64,000 nt of DNA from Roseibium marinum (GCF_002906165.1 NZ_PPCN01000008.1:124001-188000); one strand, 5' to 3'; positions 16,683-27,373 are shown, counted from the stretch's first letter. Program-made: numbers and translations. Notes: generated by a model from the letters alone, not told the origin.

Positions 16683-19600
16683 ATGCCCAAACGCACAGAT
16701 ATCTCTTCCATCCTGATCATTGGTGCCGGACCGATTGTCATCGGCCAGGCCTGTGAATTCGACTATTCCGGCACCCAGGCCTGCAAGGCTCTGCGCGAAG
16801 AAGGCTATCGCATCATCCTGGTGAACTCGAATCCGGCAACGATCATGACCGATCCGGACCTCGCGGATGCCACCTATATCGAGCCCATCACTCCGGAACT
16901 GGTGGCAAAGATCATCGAAAAGGAACGTCCGGACGCCCTTCTGCCGACCATGGGCGGTCAGACCGCGCTCAACTGCGCGCTCGATCTTCAGGAGATGGGC
17001 ATACTGGAAAAATTCGGTGTCGAGATGATCGGCGCGCGGGCGGAGGTGATCGAAAAGGCGGAAGACCGGGAGAAGTTCCGTGCCGCTATGGACGTGATCG
17101 GTCTGGAAAATCCCCGTGCCGCCATCGCCTCCTCTCCGCCCATTCGCGACGAAAACGGCAGGATCGTCGGCTATGACCGCAATGCCGGCTATCTGGAGGC
17201 CATGCGTGCCATCGACGAAATCGGCCTGCCGGCCATCATCCGGCCGGCCTTTACACTCGGAGGCACCGGCGGCGGGGTCGCCTACAACCGGGAAGAATAC
17301 GAAACCATCGTCCGCTCCGGCATCGACGCCTCGCCGGTCGGCCAGGTCCTGATCGACGAGAGCCTGCTCGGCTGGAAGGAATTCGAGATGGAAGTGGTCC
17401 GTGACACGGCGGACAACTGCATCATCATCTGCTCGATCGAAAACGTCGATCCGATGGGCGTGCACACGGGCGATTCCATTACCGTTGCTCCGGCACTCAC
17501 CCTGACGGACAAGGAATATCAGATCATGCGCGACGCATCGATTGCGGTGCTGCGCGAAATCGGGGTCGAGACCGGCGGCTCCAACGTGCAGTTCGCGGTC
17601 GACCCGGAAAGCGGTCGTCTCGTTGTGATCGAGATGAACCCGCGTGTGTCACGCTCGTCCGCCCTGGCCTCGAAGGCCACCGGTTTCCCGATCGCCAAGA
17701 TCGCGGCCAAGCTCGCCGTCGGCTACACCCTCGATGAGCTGGAAAACGACATCACCGGAGGAGCGACCCCGGCGTCCTTCGAACCGACCATCGACTATGT
17801 GGTCACCAAAATCCCGCGGTTCGCATTTGAGAAATTTCCCGGCGCAGAACCGACGCTGACCACGGCGATGAAGTCGGTCGGCGAAGTCATGGCCATCGGG
17901 CGCACCTTCAATGAGAGCCTGCAAAAGGCGCTGCGCGGACTGGAAACCGGTCTTAACGGCCTCGATGAAACCGAAATCCCGGGTCTTGACCAGGGCGACG
18001 ACAGGAACGCCCTGCGCGCCGCGGTCGCGATCCCGACGCCGACCCGTCTGCTCAATGTTGCCCAGGCCATGCGCTTCGGCATGAGCATTGAGGAAATTCA
18101 TCAGGCGAGCGGGATCAACAGCTGGTTTCTGGAACAGATCGCGGACATTCTGGCCATGGAGAGCAAGGTCCGCAATATCGGCTTGCCGAAGGATGCCGCA
18201 AATCTGCGCAAGCTCAAGGCGATGGGTTTTTCCGACGCCCGCCTGGCAAGTCTTTCCGGACTGGATGCCCACGATGTGGTCAGGTTGCGTGAAGAGCTTG
18301 ACGTCCATCCGGTTTACAAACGCATCGACACCTGCGCGGCGGAATTCGCCTCCCCGACCGCTTATATGTATTCCACCTATGAAGCCCCCTTCATGGGTAA
18401 ACCGGCCTGCGAATCCAACCCGACCGGGAAGAAGAAAGTCGTCATCCTGGGCGGGGGCCCGAACCGGATCGGCCAGGGCATCGAATTCGACTATTGCTGC
18501 TGTCACGCCGCCTTCGCCCTTGAGGACGCCGGTTACGAGACCATTATGGTCAACTGCAACCCGGAAACCGTTTCAACCGACTATGACACCTCCGACCGGC
18601 TCTATTTCGAACCGCTGACAGAGGAAGACGTCCTGGAGGTCATCCGCAAGGAACGGGAAAATGGCACCCTGCACGGCGTCATCGTCCAGTTCGGCGGCCA
18701 GACCCCGCTGAAACTGGCGCAGGCGCTTGTGAAAGCGGATGTGCCGATCCTCGGCACCTCTCCGGACATGATCGACCTGGCAGAGGACCGGGACCGGTTT
18801 CAGAAGCTTCTTGTCAAGCTGGATCTGAAACAACCGGAAAACGGCATCGCCTATTCGGTCGAACAGGGCCGTCTGATCGCCGGAAGGCTCGGCCTGCCGC
18901 TGGTTGTCCGCCCGTCCTACGTTCTGGGTGGCCGCGCGATGCAGATCATTCGCGACGAGGAAGCGCTCAACTCCTACTTGCTCGGCACTTTGCCGGAACT
19001 GGTTCCCGGCGAGGTCCGCGCCAAATATCCCAACGACAAGACCGGCCAGATCAACACGGTTCTCGGCACCAACCCGCTGCTCTTCGACCGGTATCTGGAC
19101 GGCGCCATCGAGGTTGACGTCGATGCCCTGTGCGACGGCAAGGACGTTTTTGTCTGTGGCATAATGGAACATATCGAGGAAGCCGGCATTCACTCCGGAG
19201 ACAGCGCCTGTTCCCTCCCGGCGTTCTCGCTCAAGGAAGACATGATCGAAGAGCTCAAGCGCCAGACCCGCGCCCTGGCGCTCGCCCTGGAAGTCGGCGG
19301 TCTGATGAATGTGCAATTCGCCATCAGGGACGGCGAAATCTACGTTCTGGAGGTGAACCCGCGTGCCTCCCGGACAGTGCCCTTCGTCGCCAAGACCATC
19401 GGCGTTCCCGTTGCGAAGATCGCCAGCCGGATCATGGCTGGCGAGAGCCTCGCGTCCTTCGGGCTGGTGGAGAAAAAGCTGAACCACATCGCGGTCAAGG
19501 AAGCCGTGTTCCCGTTCGCCCGCTTCCCCGGTGTCGACACGATCCTCGGCCCGGAGATGCGTTCCACCGGCGAGGTCATGGGCCTCGACACCGCTTTCGG

Positions 19601-20045
19601 CAAAGCGTTCGCAAAATCCCAGCTCGGATGTGGCACGGGCGTGCCGGATCACGGGACGGTGTTTGTCTCGATGCGCGATGAAGACAAGGCGGGCGTGCTG
19701 GAGGCCGTGCGCAACCTGGAAGCTGCCGGCTTCAGCATCATCGCCACCGCCGGCACGCAGCGCTACCTGGAAAGCAACGGGATTGCGGTGAAGAAAATCA
19801 ACAAGGTGCTTGAAGGGCGCCCGCATATCGTCGATGCTATCAAGAACGGTGAGGTCCAGCTCGTCTTCAACACGACGGAAGGCGCGCAGGCCATCTCCGA
19901 TAGCCGGTCGATGCGCCGGGCCGCTCTCCTCAACAAGGTGCCCTTCTACACGACCTTGGCCGGATCTGTCGCTGCAGCCAAAGGCATTGCCGCCCACAAA
20001 GCGGGAAGCCTTGAAGTAAGACCTTTACAATCCTACTTCGGCTAA
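16683..20045 (+). CDS. carB: Carbamoyl-phosphate synthase large subunit
   Basis: 1120 residues, the expected size. Two homologous ATP-grasp synthetase halves are visible. The first starts [21 protein letters not shown] and makes carboxyphosphate; the second starts near residue 580 ([21 protein letters not shown]) and phosphorylates carbamate. Each has the VxEMNPR/LEVNPR metal-site signature. An oligomerisation region lies between the halves, and the C-terminal MGS-like domain (from about residue 970, [13 protein letters not shown]) is the allosteric site. It works with CarA. No strong ribosome-binding site is visible before the ATG, but the start agrees with the family. Confidence 0.98.
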   Translation: MPKRTDISSILIIGAGPIVIGQACEFDYSGTQACKALREEGYRIILVNSNPATIMTDPDLADATYIEPITPELVAKIIEKERPDALLPTMGGQTALNCALDLQEMGILEKFGVEMIGARAEVIEKAEDREKFRAAMDVIGLENPRAAIASSPPIRDENGRIVGYDRNAGYLEAMRAIDEIGLPAIIRPAFTLGGTGGGVAYNREEYETIVRSGIDASPVGQVLIDESLLGWKEFEMEVVRDTADNCIIICSIENVDPMGVHTGDSITVAPALTLTDKEYQIMRDASIAVLREIGVETGGSNVQFAVDPESGRLVVIEMNPRVSRSSALASKATGFPIAKIAAKLAVGYTLDELENDITGGATPASFEPTIDYVVTKIPRFAFEKFPGAEPTLTTAMKSVGEVMAIGRTFNESLQKALRGLETGLNGLDETEIPGLDQGDDRNALRAAVAIPTPTRLLNVAQAMRFGMSIEEIHQASGINSWFLEQIADILAMESKVRNIGLPKDAANLRKLKAMGFSDARLASLSGLDAHDVVRLREELDVHPVYKRIDTCAAEFASPTAYMYSTYEAPFMGKPACESNPTGKKKVVILGGGPNRIGQGIEFDYCCCHAAFALEDAGYETIMVNCNPETVSTDYDTSDRLYFEPLTEEDVLEVIRKERENGTLHGVIVQFGGQTPLKLAQALVKADVPILGTSPDMIDLAEDRDRFQKLLVKLDLKQPENGIAYSVEQGRLIAGRLGLPLVVRPSYVLGGRAMQIIRDEEALNSYLLGTLPELVPGEVRAKYPNDKTGQINTVLGTNPLLFDRYLDGAIEVDVDALCDGKDVFVCGIMEHIEEAGIHSGDSACSLPAFSLKEDMIEELKRQTRALALALEVGGLMNVQFAIRDGEIYVLEVNPRASRTVPFVAKTIGVPVAKIASRIMAGESLASFGLVEKKLNHIAVKEAVFPFARFPGVDTILGPEMRSTGEVMGLDTAFGKAFAKSQLGCGTGVPDHGTVFVSMRDEDKAGVLEAVRNLEAAGFSIIATAGTQRYLESNGIAVKKINKVLEGRPHIVDAIKNGEVQLVFNTTEGAQAISDSRSMRRAALLNKVPFYTTLAGSVAAAKGIAAHKAGSLEVRPLQSYFG

Positions 20046-20065
20046 GTCTAATACACACGCGACCG

Positions 20066-20103
20066 GCCGGGAAAGCGCGCCTTTCCCGGCTTGGTTTGTT
20101 TTT
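20066..20103 (+). terminator. Intrinsic terminator after carB
   Basis: A strong hairpin with arms GCCGGGAAAG and CTTTCCCGGC around a short GC-rich loop, followed by TTGGTTTGTTTTT. It separates carB from greA 50 bp further on. Confidence 0.85.
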
Positions 20104-20154
20104 GAAGCGTGGTCCTCAGGAAGGGGGACCCAATAAGCTGAAGGTCTGAGACCC

Positions 20155-20628
20155 ATGGAAAAAGTTCCGATGACCTCCGCCGGGTACAAAATGCTTCAGG
20201 ATGAACTGAAGCAGCGTACCACGGGTGAGCGTCCGCGCATCGTTGATGCCATTTCTGAAGCGCGTGCGCATGGCGACCTGTCGGAAAATGCCGAATACCA
20301 TGCCGCGAAAGAAGCCCAGAGTCACAATGAGGGCCGCATTGCCGAGCTTGAGGACAAACTGTCCCGCGCGGAAGTCATTGACGTGACGAAGCTGTCCGGC
20401 GACATCGTCAAATTCGGCGCGACGGTTTTCCTGATCGACGAAGATACGGAAGAGAAAAAGCATTACATGATCGTCGGCGATGTCGAATCCGACGTGAAAC
20501 AGAACAAGGTCTCGATTTCGTCGCCTATCGCCCGCGCCCTGATCGGCAAGACTGTCGGCGACAGCGTTGAAGTGTCCGCGCCCGGCGGGTCTCATTCCTA
20601 CGAGATCGTCGAAGTCAAATTCAGCTGA
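20155..20628 (+). CDS. greA: Transcription elongation factor GreA
   Basis: 157 residues. An N-terminal antiparallel coiled coil enters the secondary channel of RNA polymerase and stimulates transcript cleavage; the tip acidic pair lies in [17 protein letters not shown] (D and E of the conserved DLSENAEY). The C-terminal FKBP-like domain follows ([24 protein letters not shown]). It rescues backtracked polymerase. GAAGG stands upstream of the ATG. Confidence 0.97.
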   Translation: MEKVPMTSAGYKMLQDELKQRTTGERPRIVDAISEARAHGDLSENAEYHAAKEAQSHNEGRIAELEDKLSRAEVIDVTKLSGDIVKFGATVFLIDEDTEEKKHYMIVGDVESDVKQNKVSISSPIARALIGKTVGDSVEVSAPGGSHSYEIVEVKFS

Positions 20629-20680
20629 CCTTAAGCAAGTCCGATCAACCCACTCTGATCAGACTTCCTCATGACTCTAT

Positions 20681-20789
20681 AGCGTGTTGCCTTTAAGCGG
20701 ATATATCGATTCAGGAAGACGCCCGAGGCAGCGTTTGCAATGCAAATGCGTTCGGGCGATCTCCTGAATTCGATTTAACGCGACACACT
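20681..20789. repeat. 110-bp palindromic repeat family R2, copy 1
   Basis: Begins AGCGTGTTGCCTTTAAGCGG and ends with an imperfect complement of that (TTTAACGCGACACACTT). The core is a hairpin with GCCCGAGGCAGCGTTTGCA on one side and TGCAAATGCGTTCGGGC on the other. Other copies are at 25046, 27545 and 56125. Confidence 0.85.
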
Positions 20790-20880
20790 TCAGGGTACGA
20801 CCCCTTGTCACGCACGCTTGCCCTTTGACGCCTGCCGGTCACCAGCTAAGGTAACACCGGCATGTGTCGGAGGGCAGTCG

Positions 20881-21363
20881 ATGGTTTTCAATGCAATTGT
20901 GGTCTGGCTTCTGGTCGCGGCGGTACCGCTGTGGATTTATCGCTGGGTTGCCTATTCCCGGTTGAGCGCGGCGGAGCAAGGGGTTTTCAAACGCCTTGTC
21001 GCCCGCCGGCAGGAGCGCGCCATCGGGTTTGCGCTGCGCATATTCGGTTTCCTGGCCGTTTTTGCCGCGACCGTCATCGTCGCCGTTTTCTCTCTGCGCT
21101 ACCTGAAATACGGCACATTTAGGCTCGATCCTTATCGTGAAATGGTCCGCAGCCGTTTTTATTCCGGTGTCGAGCCGGTCGATCAGGCCCTGGATACGTT
21201 CCACTATAACCAGATGCTGCCGGTCGCGATCCTGACCACATGCCTTTTGCTGAGCATTGCCTTTACACTGGTCGCGGTCGCGCTCCGGGACATCTCCCTG
21301 ATCCGCCGGCTGCGCCGCAGATTGAAACATTTCACACAAAGGTCCGGTGAGACCGCCAGTTAA
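20881..21363 (+). CDS. Small integral membrane protein, unknown function
   Basis: 160 residues from the ATG at 20881, which has GGAGGG upstream. Three membrane segments are visible: about residues 3-20 (NAIVVWLLVAAVPLWIY), 48-72 (FALRIFGFLAVFAATVIVAVFSL) and 115-138 (VAILTTCLLLSIAFTLVAVAL). A soluble loop of about 40 residues precedes the last segment, and a basic tail (RRLRRRLKHF) follows it and should be cytoplasmic. I do not recognise a family. It is convergent with the Lrp-type regulator gene. Confidence 0.75.
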   Translation: MVFNAIVVWLLVAAVPLWIYRWVAYSRLSAAEQGVFKRLVARRQERAIGFALRIFGFLAVFAATVIVAVFSLRYLKYGTFRLDPYREMVRSRFYSGVEPVDQALDTFHYNQMLPVAILTTCLLLSIAFTLVAVALRDISLIRRLRRRLKHFTQRSGETAS

Positions 21364-21376
21364 ATCGTTCCTGCGA

Positions 21377-21844
21377 TCAACCGATGGGTACGACCGGTTC
21401 ATACTTGGTCCGGCGGATGGTCAGCGCCGTGCGGACGCTGTCCACATTCGGCGCGGCCGTCAGGTCGCGGATCACGAAGTTCTGGAAGGTCTGCAGGTCC
21501 GGGGCGACGCATTTCAGCAGAAAGTCGACCTCGCCGGAGAGCATGTAGCTTTCCCGCACGAGCGGCCATTTCTGCACCGTCTCCTCAAAAGCGATCAGAT
21601 CGGCCTCGGTCTGACTGTGGAGGCCGACCATGGCGAAGGCCGTGACATCGTAGCCGAGCTGTTTTTCATCCAGCAGTGTCCGGTATCCTAAAATGAGCCC
21701 GGCTTCCTCCAGCGCCCTGACCCGGCGCAGGCAGGGCGGCGCGGAAATGCCGACACGCCTTGCCAGTTCAACATTGGTCATCCGGCCGTCGTCTTGCAGT
21801 TCCTTCAGGATCTGCCAGTCAATGGCATCGAGCCGCGCTTTCAA
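21377..21844 (-). CDS. Lrp/AsnC-family transcriptional regulator
   Basis: 155 residues from a TTG start at 21844. That start is preferred because AAGGAG lies six to seven bases before it and the protein then begins (M)KARLDAIDWQIL, as in relatives; an upstream ATG at 21898 would add 18 residues. The N-terminal helix-turn-helix (MTNVELARRVGISAPPCLRRVRALE) is followed by a RAM-type ligand-binding domain (GLHSQTEADLIAFEETVQ). Such proteins sense amino acids and regulate their metabolism or transport. The effector is unknown. Confidence 0.93.
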   Translation of the reverse strand: MKARLDAIDWQILKELQDDGRMTNVELARRVGISAPPCLRRVRALEEAGLILGYRTLLDEKQLGYDVTAFAMVGLHSQTEADLIAFEETVQKWPLVRESYMLSGEVDFLLKCVAPDLQTFQNFVIRDLTAAPNVDSVRTALTIRRTKYEPVVPIG

Positions 21845-22079
21845 ACCTGTCTCCTTCGAACTTCGCCTGGCCAGGCCGGCTTTCCTGCGGGTGTGCATGA
21901 AAGCGGGTTGAACTAGATGTGGGTTGTTGCCACCGAACCGGCCTTGTCGTCTTGCGGGATAAGAGAATCCCGAGCTAACGTATCTTGCGTGCCGGATTAT
22001 GATTTTTTGCGCGTTTGTGCAAGACTATAACAAAATCACGCACGATCTCGAAAGATTAGGTTGGGGAACCTCGCCAAAA

Positions 22080-23084
22080 ATGACGAGACCGCTGGAGACC
22101 TCCCCTTCTTCTGTCTGGATTCTCACCGATGGCAAAGCCGGCGACCTGGTGCAATGCACCGGCGTTGCGCAAGCCCTGGACTGTCCATATGAAGCACGGC
22201 GTGTAGCGCCGCGTCCGCCCTTCTCCTGGTGGCTGCCTTTCGGCCCGACCGACCCGCGGGAATGGGAAGGAAGGCCAGGCAGTCCGCTCGCCCCGCCCTA
22301 TCCCGATATCGCGATCGCCTCCGGTCGCCGCGCGGCCGCCTATCTGCGCCGCCTCAAGCGGCTTTCCAGGGGCCGCACCTTCACGGTATTTCTGAAGGAT
22401 CCGCGCACGGGAGCCGATGCCGCGGACTTGATATGGGTTCCCGAACACGACAGGCTGCGCGGGCGCAACGTTCTTGTGACACCGACATCGCCGCACTGTT
22501 TCCCGGCAGCCACGCTGGCGAAACTGCGGGCGCGGAAATCCCCTGAAATCGACGCCCTCGCCCGGCCCCGTGTCGCGGTTCTGATCGGTGGTGACAGCCG
22601 TCATCACACCTTTACCGAAGAGGACCAGAACCGGTTGCTGAACGGATTGCGCCGGATCGCGCGCGATGGCGGTGCCGCTCTCATGATCACTGCGTCCCGC
22701 CGCACCCCACCCGGCCTGGCCTACGGCCTGGCCAGCCTGGCGAAATCCGGAGGTCACTTGTACTGGACGGGAGAGACCTCAAATCCGCTCGGACTTTACC
22801 TTGCAAAGGCGGATGCCATTGTCGCGACGGCGGACTCCACCAACATGATCGGTGAGGCCGCCGCCACCGGCAAACCGGTTCATGTGTTCCATCCAAGCGG
22901 TGGTCACGGCAAGATCACTCGTTTTTTGGACACTTTGCGGCGTCTCGGCGTGACTCACCCCTTTCCAGGTCCGCTGAAAACCACTACCTACGAGCCGATT
23001 GACGCAACGCCCGTGATCGCGGAACGCATTCTTGCCGGCTTCGCGGCGTTGCGGCTGCAGGACAAGGCACCCCCGGCAGGCTGA
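22080..23084 (+). CDS. ELM1/DUF1022 family protein (mitochondrial-fission ELM1-like)
   Basis: 334 residues starting MTRPLETSPSSVWILTDGKAGDLVQCTGVAQAL; the N-terminal signature TDGKAGDLVQ is typical of the family, and GETSNPLGLYLAKADAIVATADSTNMIGEA near residue 260 resembles a glycosyltransferase GT-B nucleotide-binding end. Plant ELM1 recruits fission factors; the bacterial proteins are uncharacterised and may be glycosyltransferase-like. The chosen start avoids a 27-residue leader read from 21999. It sits just upstream of trxB. Confidence 0.85.
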   Translation: MTRPLETSPSSVWILTDGKAGDLVQCTGVAQALDCPYEARRVAPRPPFSWWLPFGPTDPREWEGRPGSPLAPPYPDIAIASGRRAAAYLRRLKRLSRGRTFTVFLKDPRTGADAADLIWVPEHDRLRGRNVLVTPTSPHCFPAATLAKLRARKSPEIDALARPRVAVLIGGDSRHHTFTEEDQNRLLNGLRRIARDGGAALMITASRRTPPGLAYGLASLAKSGGHLYWTGETSNPLGLYLAKADAIVATADSTNMIGEAAATGKPVHVFHPSGGHGKITRFLDTLRRLGVTHPFPGPLKTTTYEPIDATPVIAERILAGFAALRLQDKAPPAG

Positions 23085-23139
23085 CGCTGGCAGCACCAGC
23101 CCCGGGACAGATTAGAGCGTAAGGCTAGTACAGGAGAAG

Positions 23140-24117
23140 ATGCGTTTCATGAGCACGCAACACAGCAAACTTCTGATCATCGGCTCCGGTCCGGCCGGTT
23201 ACACGGCGGCAATTTACGCGGCCCGTGCCATGATCGAACCGACGCTGATCGCCGGAATTCAGCCCGGTGGTCAGCTGACCATCACAACCGATGTCGAAAA
23301 CTACCCGGGCTTCGCGGATCCCATCATGGGCCCCTGGCTGATGGAGCAGATGCAGAAGCAGGCGGAAAATGTCGGCACCAGGGTCATCAATGACACCATC
23401 GTCAGCGCGGACCTCAGCCAGCGTCCATTCCGTCTGGAGGCTGACAGCGGCACGGTCTTCACGGCGGACACGCTTGTCATCGCCACCGGTGCCCAGGCCC
23501 GCTGGCTGGGGCTGCCTTCCGAACAGGACTACATGGGCGCCGGCGTTTCCGCATGTGCGACCTGCGACGGCTTTTTCTACCGCAACAAGGAAGTTGTCGT
23601 GGTCGGTGGCGGCAACACCGCCGTTGAAGAAGCGCTTTACCTGGCTAACCTGGCAAGCAAGGTCACGCTCGTGCACCGCCGCGACAGCCTGAGGGCCGAA
23701 AGGATCCTGCAGGACCGCCTGTTCCAGAATCCGAAGATCGACGTGATCTGGGATCACCAGATCGACGAGATTCTCGGTGGCGGCATGCCCAAGGCCGTGA
23801 CCGGCATCCGCCTCAAACACGCCACCACGGGCGAATTCCGGGAAATTTCCACAGATGGTGTCTTCATTGCCATCGGCCATGCTCCTTCCGTGGAGCTCTT
23901 CAGGGATCAACTGACCCTGAAGCCGAACGGATACCTGCAAACGGCGCCGGATTCGACCAGAACCTCCATTGCCGGCGTCTTCGCGGCCGGTGACGTGACC
24001 GATGACATTTACCGCCAGGCGGTCACCGCTGCCGGCATGGGTTGCATGGCAGCCCTTGAAGCGGAGAAGTTTCTGGCCGAACATGAAGCGGCATCCACAC
24101 GGCAGGCGGCAGAATAG
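23140..24117 (+). CDS. trxB: Thioredoxin-disulfide reductase
   Basis: 325 residues. FAD-binding GSGPAGYTAAIYAARA is at the N-terminus, the redox-active CATC pair at residues 139-142, and the NADPH-binding GGGNTAVEEALYL follows. The C-terminal FAD signature GVFAAGDVTDDIYRQAVTAAGMG completes the two-domain low-molecular-weight type. It reduces thioredoxin with NADPH in the cytoplasm. CAGGAGAAG directly precedes the ATG. The LysR gene starts 31 bp after it and is probably co-transcribed. Confidence 0.97.
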   Translation: MRFMSTQHSKLLIIGSGPAGYTAAIYAARAMIEPTLIAGIQPGGQLTITTDVENYPGFADPIMGPWLMEQMQKQAENVGTRVINDTIVSADLSQRPFRLEADSGTVFTADTLVIATGAQARWLGLPSEQDYMGAGVSACATCDGFFYRNKEVVVVGGGNTAVEEALYLANLASKVTLVHRRDSLRAERILQDRLFQNPKIDVIWDHQIDEILGGGMPKAVTGIRLKHATTGEFREISTDGVFIAIGHAPSVELFRDQLTLKPNGYLQTAPDSTRTSIAGVFAAGDVTDDIYRQAVTAAGMGCMAALEAEKFLAEHEAASTRQAAE

Positions 24118-24148
24118 GCCCGCTGACCGTCCTCCGGAAGGGGCTCGC

Positions 24149-25045
24149 ATGGACTGGGACAAGCTACGTATCTTTCATGCGGCCGCTCAGGCAGGCAGTT
24201 TCACCCACGCGGGTGATACGCTGCACATGAGCCAGTCAGCCGTCAGCCGGCAGGTCAGCGCACTGGAACAGGATCTGGGTGTCTCCCTCTTCCACCGCCA
24301 TGCGCGCGGCCTGTTGCTGACCGAACAGGGCGACCTGCTCTACCGTACCGCCAGCGATGTTCTGATGAAGCTGGAAGCGGTGCAGTCCAGCCTCACCGAC
24401 AGCAAGGAAAAACCCTCCGGCGCCCTGCGGGTGACCACCACGGTCGGCCTTGGCTCCACATGGCTCACTTCCCGCATCAAGAATTTCATCGACCTTTATC
24501 CGGATGTCGATCTGCATCTGATCTTCGATGACGATGAGCTGGATCTTGGCATGCGCGAGGCCGATGTCGCCATCCGCCTGCGGCAGCCGACCCAGCCCGA
24601 TCTGATTCAACGCAAGCTGTTCACGGTGCATTTTCATGTCTATGCCGCACCGGAATATCTTCAGCGCTTCGGGGTCCCCAATTCCATCGAGGACCTGGAC
24701 AACCACCGCATCATAACGTTCGGAGAACAGACCCCCGCCTACCTGCGGTCGATGAACTGGCTGGAAAGCGCCGGACGCGCGGCAAGCAATCCGCGCCGTT
24801 CCGTGCTCAAGGCCAACAATCTGGTCGCCATCAAACGCGCCGTACAGTCCGGTGTCGGCATTGCCGTCCTGCCGGACTATATCATCGACCAGGGGTCCGC
24901 ACTGGTTCCGCTGCTGACGGAACAGGAAGACAAGGTGCCCATTTTCGACACCTATTTCGTCTACCCGTCAGAACTCAGAAACACCGCCCGTGTTACGGCC
25001 TTCCGCGAATTTCTGCTGACCAGCGCGGAAAAGTGGGTTTATTAG
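24149..25045 (+). CDS. LysR-family transcriptional regulator
   Basis: 298 residues. The N-terminal winged helix-turn-helix is DKLRIFHAAAQAGSFTHAGDTLHMSQSAVSRQVSALE; the effector-binding domain begins near residue 90 (GALRVTTTVGLGSTWL). The start at 24149 has GGAAGGGG before it and matches the family; the frame extends upstream only over trxB sequence. Unlike most LysR genes it follows its neighbour trxB in the same direction rather than facing it, so it may belong to a redox operon or regulate elsewhere. Its TAG stop abuts a 113-bp repeat. Confidence 0.93.
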   Translation: MDWDKLRIFHAAAQAGSFTHAGDTLHMSQSAVSRQVSALEQDLGVSLFHRHARGLLLTEQGDLLYRTASDVLMKLEAVQSSLTDSKEKPSGALRVTTTVGLGSTWLTSRIKNFIDLYPDVDLHLIFDDDELDLGMREADVAIRLRQPTQPDLIQRKLFTVHFHVYAAPEYLQRFGVPNSIEDLDNHRIITFGEQTPAYLRSMNWLESAGRAASNPRRSVLKANNLVAIKRAVQSGVGIAVLPDYIIDQGSALVPLLTEQEDKVPIFDTYFVYPSELRNTARVTAFREFLLTSAEKWVY

Positions 25046-25158
25046 AGAGCGTGTTGCGTTTAAGCGGATTCATGGCTTCAGGAAGACGCCCGAGGCAGCG
25101 TTTGCTTTGCAAATGCGTTCGGGCGATCTCCTCAATTCAATTTTACGCAACATGCTCT
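25046..25158. repeat. 110-bp palindromic repeat family R2, copy 2
   Basis: Starts AGAGCGTGTTGCGTTTAAG and ends ACGCAACATGCTCT. The interior matches copy 1 closely (CAGGAAGACGCCCGAGGCAG, then TTCGGGCGATCTCCT). It begins at the base after the LysR stop codon. Confidence 0.88.
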
Positions 25159-25193
25159 AGCGTCTTGCGCGCTGATCAGACTGGTTGATCCGG

Positions 25194-26909
25194 TCAGTCA
25201 CTCGCATCCTTCTTGCCCATGTGCTCCTTGAGCGCATTTTCAATTGTTTCGACACTTTCGCGCGTTTTGGCCAGACCGAAATGATAGGCCTGATTCATGT
25301 TGATTTCAGGCGGGACGATGAGCGCCTCGGGATCGACCGCGACGTTGATGACCGTGGGCAGGTTGTTGCTGAAAGCCTCCTTCAGGGCAGACTGCAGTCC
25401 GTCATAGCTGTCGGCGCGAAGACCGACGCCGCCGCAGGCCTTGGCGAAAGCAACGAAATCCGGATTGACGAGATCGATGGAATGCTCGGGCAGTCCCTTG
25501 CCTTCCTGTTCCAGCGCGATGAAACCGAGCTTCTTGTTTTCCAGAACAACCACGGTGATCGGCAGATTGTAGCGCACCGCCGTCACGAAATCGGCCATCA
25601 GCATGGCAAATCCGCCGTCGCCGGCGAGCGCGACAACCGGCCGGTCCGGGAACCTGAGCTGTGCGCCCAGCGCGCCCGACATGGCGAAGGCCATTGTGCC
25701 GAGACAGGCGGAAAGGACGAACCTCTGGCCGTCGCCTACAGTCAGGTGGCGGGCGGACCACGCCGTCACCGTACCTGTGTCGCACAGGAACACGGCATCC
25801 TCCGGCGCCAGCCTGCCAACAGTCGCAAGAACCGTCTGCGGTTTTAACGGCGTATCCGAGGACGTTTCGTCCTTTGCCCAGCTCTTGCGTTCCTTTTCGT
25901 GGATTTCCCTGATGCTTTGCTGGAACCCATCCGCGGTCTTGTCCGCAATCAGCGGAACAAGGGCCTTCAGCGTCGATCCGACATCGCCGTGAAGCGGCAC
26001 ATCGATCGTCGTGCGCTTGCCAAGCTGCCGGATATCCCGGTCGACCTGGATCGTTTTCGCCGACTTCGGATAGAAATCGACATAGGGGTAATCGGTCCCA
26101 AGCATGATCAGGCAGTCGCATCCGTCCATCGCCTTTGAACCGGCCCGCCCGCCGAGGAGGCCAAGTCCCCCGACACATTCAATGTGATGCTCGTCGATCC
26201 AGTCCTTGGCCCGAAGCGTACGGACGATCGGCGCTTTCAGTTTCCGGGCCAGTTCCAGGATGTCCGCCTTCGCCTCCGCGCCGCCTATGCCGGCAAGGAT
26301 CACGGGTTTTACCGATTTGCCGATCAGATCGGCCGCTTGCCGCAACGCAGTGTCCGCCGGAGTGATCTGTGACTGGGCCTTGGCCAGTTGCAGGTTACCG
26401 GGAATGAAGGGCACCTTGCGGCCGGCGATGTTGGTGGGTACGGAAATATGAGCCGGGCCCCGTTCGGACAGGGCCGCCTTGATGGCTTCCAGAAGGATTC
26501 CCGGCAACTGCCCGGGATCCATCACCGTCTTGGAATAGACGGCAACATCGGAAAACAGACGTTCGGTATCGACTTCCTGATGATAGCCTGTCCCGATGAA
26601 ATCGGTTGCCACCTGGCCGGTGATTGCAATCACCGGCGCCTTGTCCATCTTGGCGTCGTAAAGACCGTTCAGCAGATGGATCGACCCGCCACCGGCGGTC
26701 CCCATGCAGCAGCTCAGCTCTCCGGTCAGCTTGGCTTGCGCCGAGGCGGCGAATGCGCCGGCCTCTTCGTGACGGACAAGAACGAAATCCATGTCGGAGC
26801 GATTGTGAAGCGCGTAGGTGAAGTCGTTTATGGCGTCTCCGGGGATTCCGAAAACCTGACGTACGCCATGTTGATAAAGGGCTTCAAGAACGAGTTCGGC
26901 GACGCGCAT
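25194..26909 (-). CDS. poxB: Thiamine-pyrophosphate enzyme, pyruvate dehydrogenase (quinone) / PoxB type
   Basis: 571 residues. The N-terminal TPP-binding domain has the catalytic Glu in VLVRHEEAGAFAASA; the central domain is of the transhydrogenase type (VILAGIGGAEAKADILELA); the C-terminal TPP motif GDGGFAMLMADFVTAVRYNLPITVVVLEN binds Mg-diphosphate. Sequence style is that of PoxB, which decarboxylates pyruvate to acetate and passes electrons to ubiquinone through FAD at the membrane; related sulfoacetaldehyde or oxalyl enzymes are less likely. The start at 26909 has GGAGAAAG before it. It reads away from the small-RNA candidate. Confidence 0.85.
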   Translation of the reverse strand: MRVAELVLEALYQHGVRQVFGIPGDAINDFTYALHNRSDMDFVLVRHEEAGAFAASAQAKLTGELSCCMGTAGGGSIHLLNGLYDAKMDKAPVIAITGQVATDFIGTGYHQEVDTERLFSDVAVYSKTVMDPGQLPGILLEAIKAALSERGPAHISVPTNIAGRKVPFIPGNLQLAKAQSQITPADTALRQAADLIGKSVKPVILAGIGGAEAKADILELARKLKAPIVRTLRAKDWIDEHHIECVGGLGLLGGRAGSKAMDGCDCLIMLGTDYPYVDFYPKSAKTIQVDRDIRQLGKRTTIDVPLHGDVGSTLKALVPLIADKTADGFQQSIREIHEKERKSWAKDETSSDTPLKPQTVLATVGRLAPEDAVFLCDTGTVTAWSARHLTVGDGQRFVLSACLGTMAFAMSGALGAQLRFPDRPVVALAGDGGFAMLMADFVTAVRYNLPITVVVLENKKLGFIALEQEGKGLPEHSIDLVNPDFVAFAKACGGVGLRADSYDGLQSALKEAFSNNLPTVINVAVDPEALIVPPEINMNQAYHFGLAKTRESVETIENALKEHMGKKDASD

Positions 26910-27344
26910 GGCTTTCTCCAAAAAAAATTCAAATACATAACCTGCCCTCGTGTAGAATCACTTGAAGGCCGGTTGGGAGATATTAACGCTTCAAACCGTC
27001 TTGTCTGCGTCCATCTGAAGGCGGGGACACGTCGCTTATATTAGCCGCCTTTCGAAATTTACCCTTTTATTTCAGTTGCTTTTGCCAAGCACTGCGTCGT
27101 TTGCCGCAACGAAAGGCAATGTTTATTCAGCCTCCTATTTGGGCAAATTCCGATATGCTCACCAACAATGCAAATTCCGAAAAAACTCTGAAATCCCTGT
27201 CATTTCCAGCCAGAAACAGAAAAACGAGAAGCAAAATCGGCAGGTAAGACTGTGTAAGTAATTGAATTAACTACTTTTCTAGAAACGAAAAAGCCAACAA
27301 TCAAGACATGCGTCAAACGCATGGCAGACCTGCGCCGCTGCCTC
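26910..27344. other. AT-rich non-coding region upstream of the PoxB gene
   Basis: Holds the PoxB ribosome-binding site and presumably its promoter. The stretch 27050-27290 is AT-rich, with no protein-like frame that I trust and no recognisable RNA structure. Confidence 0.5.
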
Positions 27345-27373
27345 TTGTTTATGCAGCTTGTGCACCGCATATA
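27345..27373 (+). promoter_or_regulatory. Candidate promoter of the small RNA
   Basis: TTGTTT, a 17-base spacer and CATATA. Predicted transcription start is near 27380, shortly before the first stem-loop of the RNA candidate. Confidence 0.5.
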
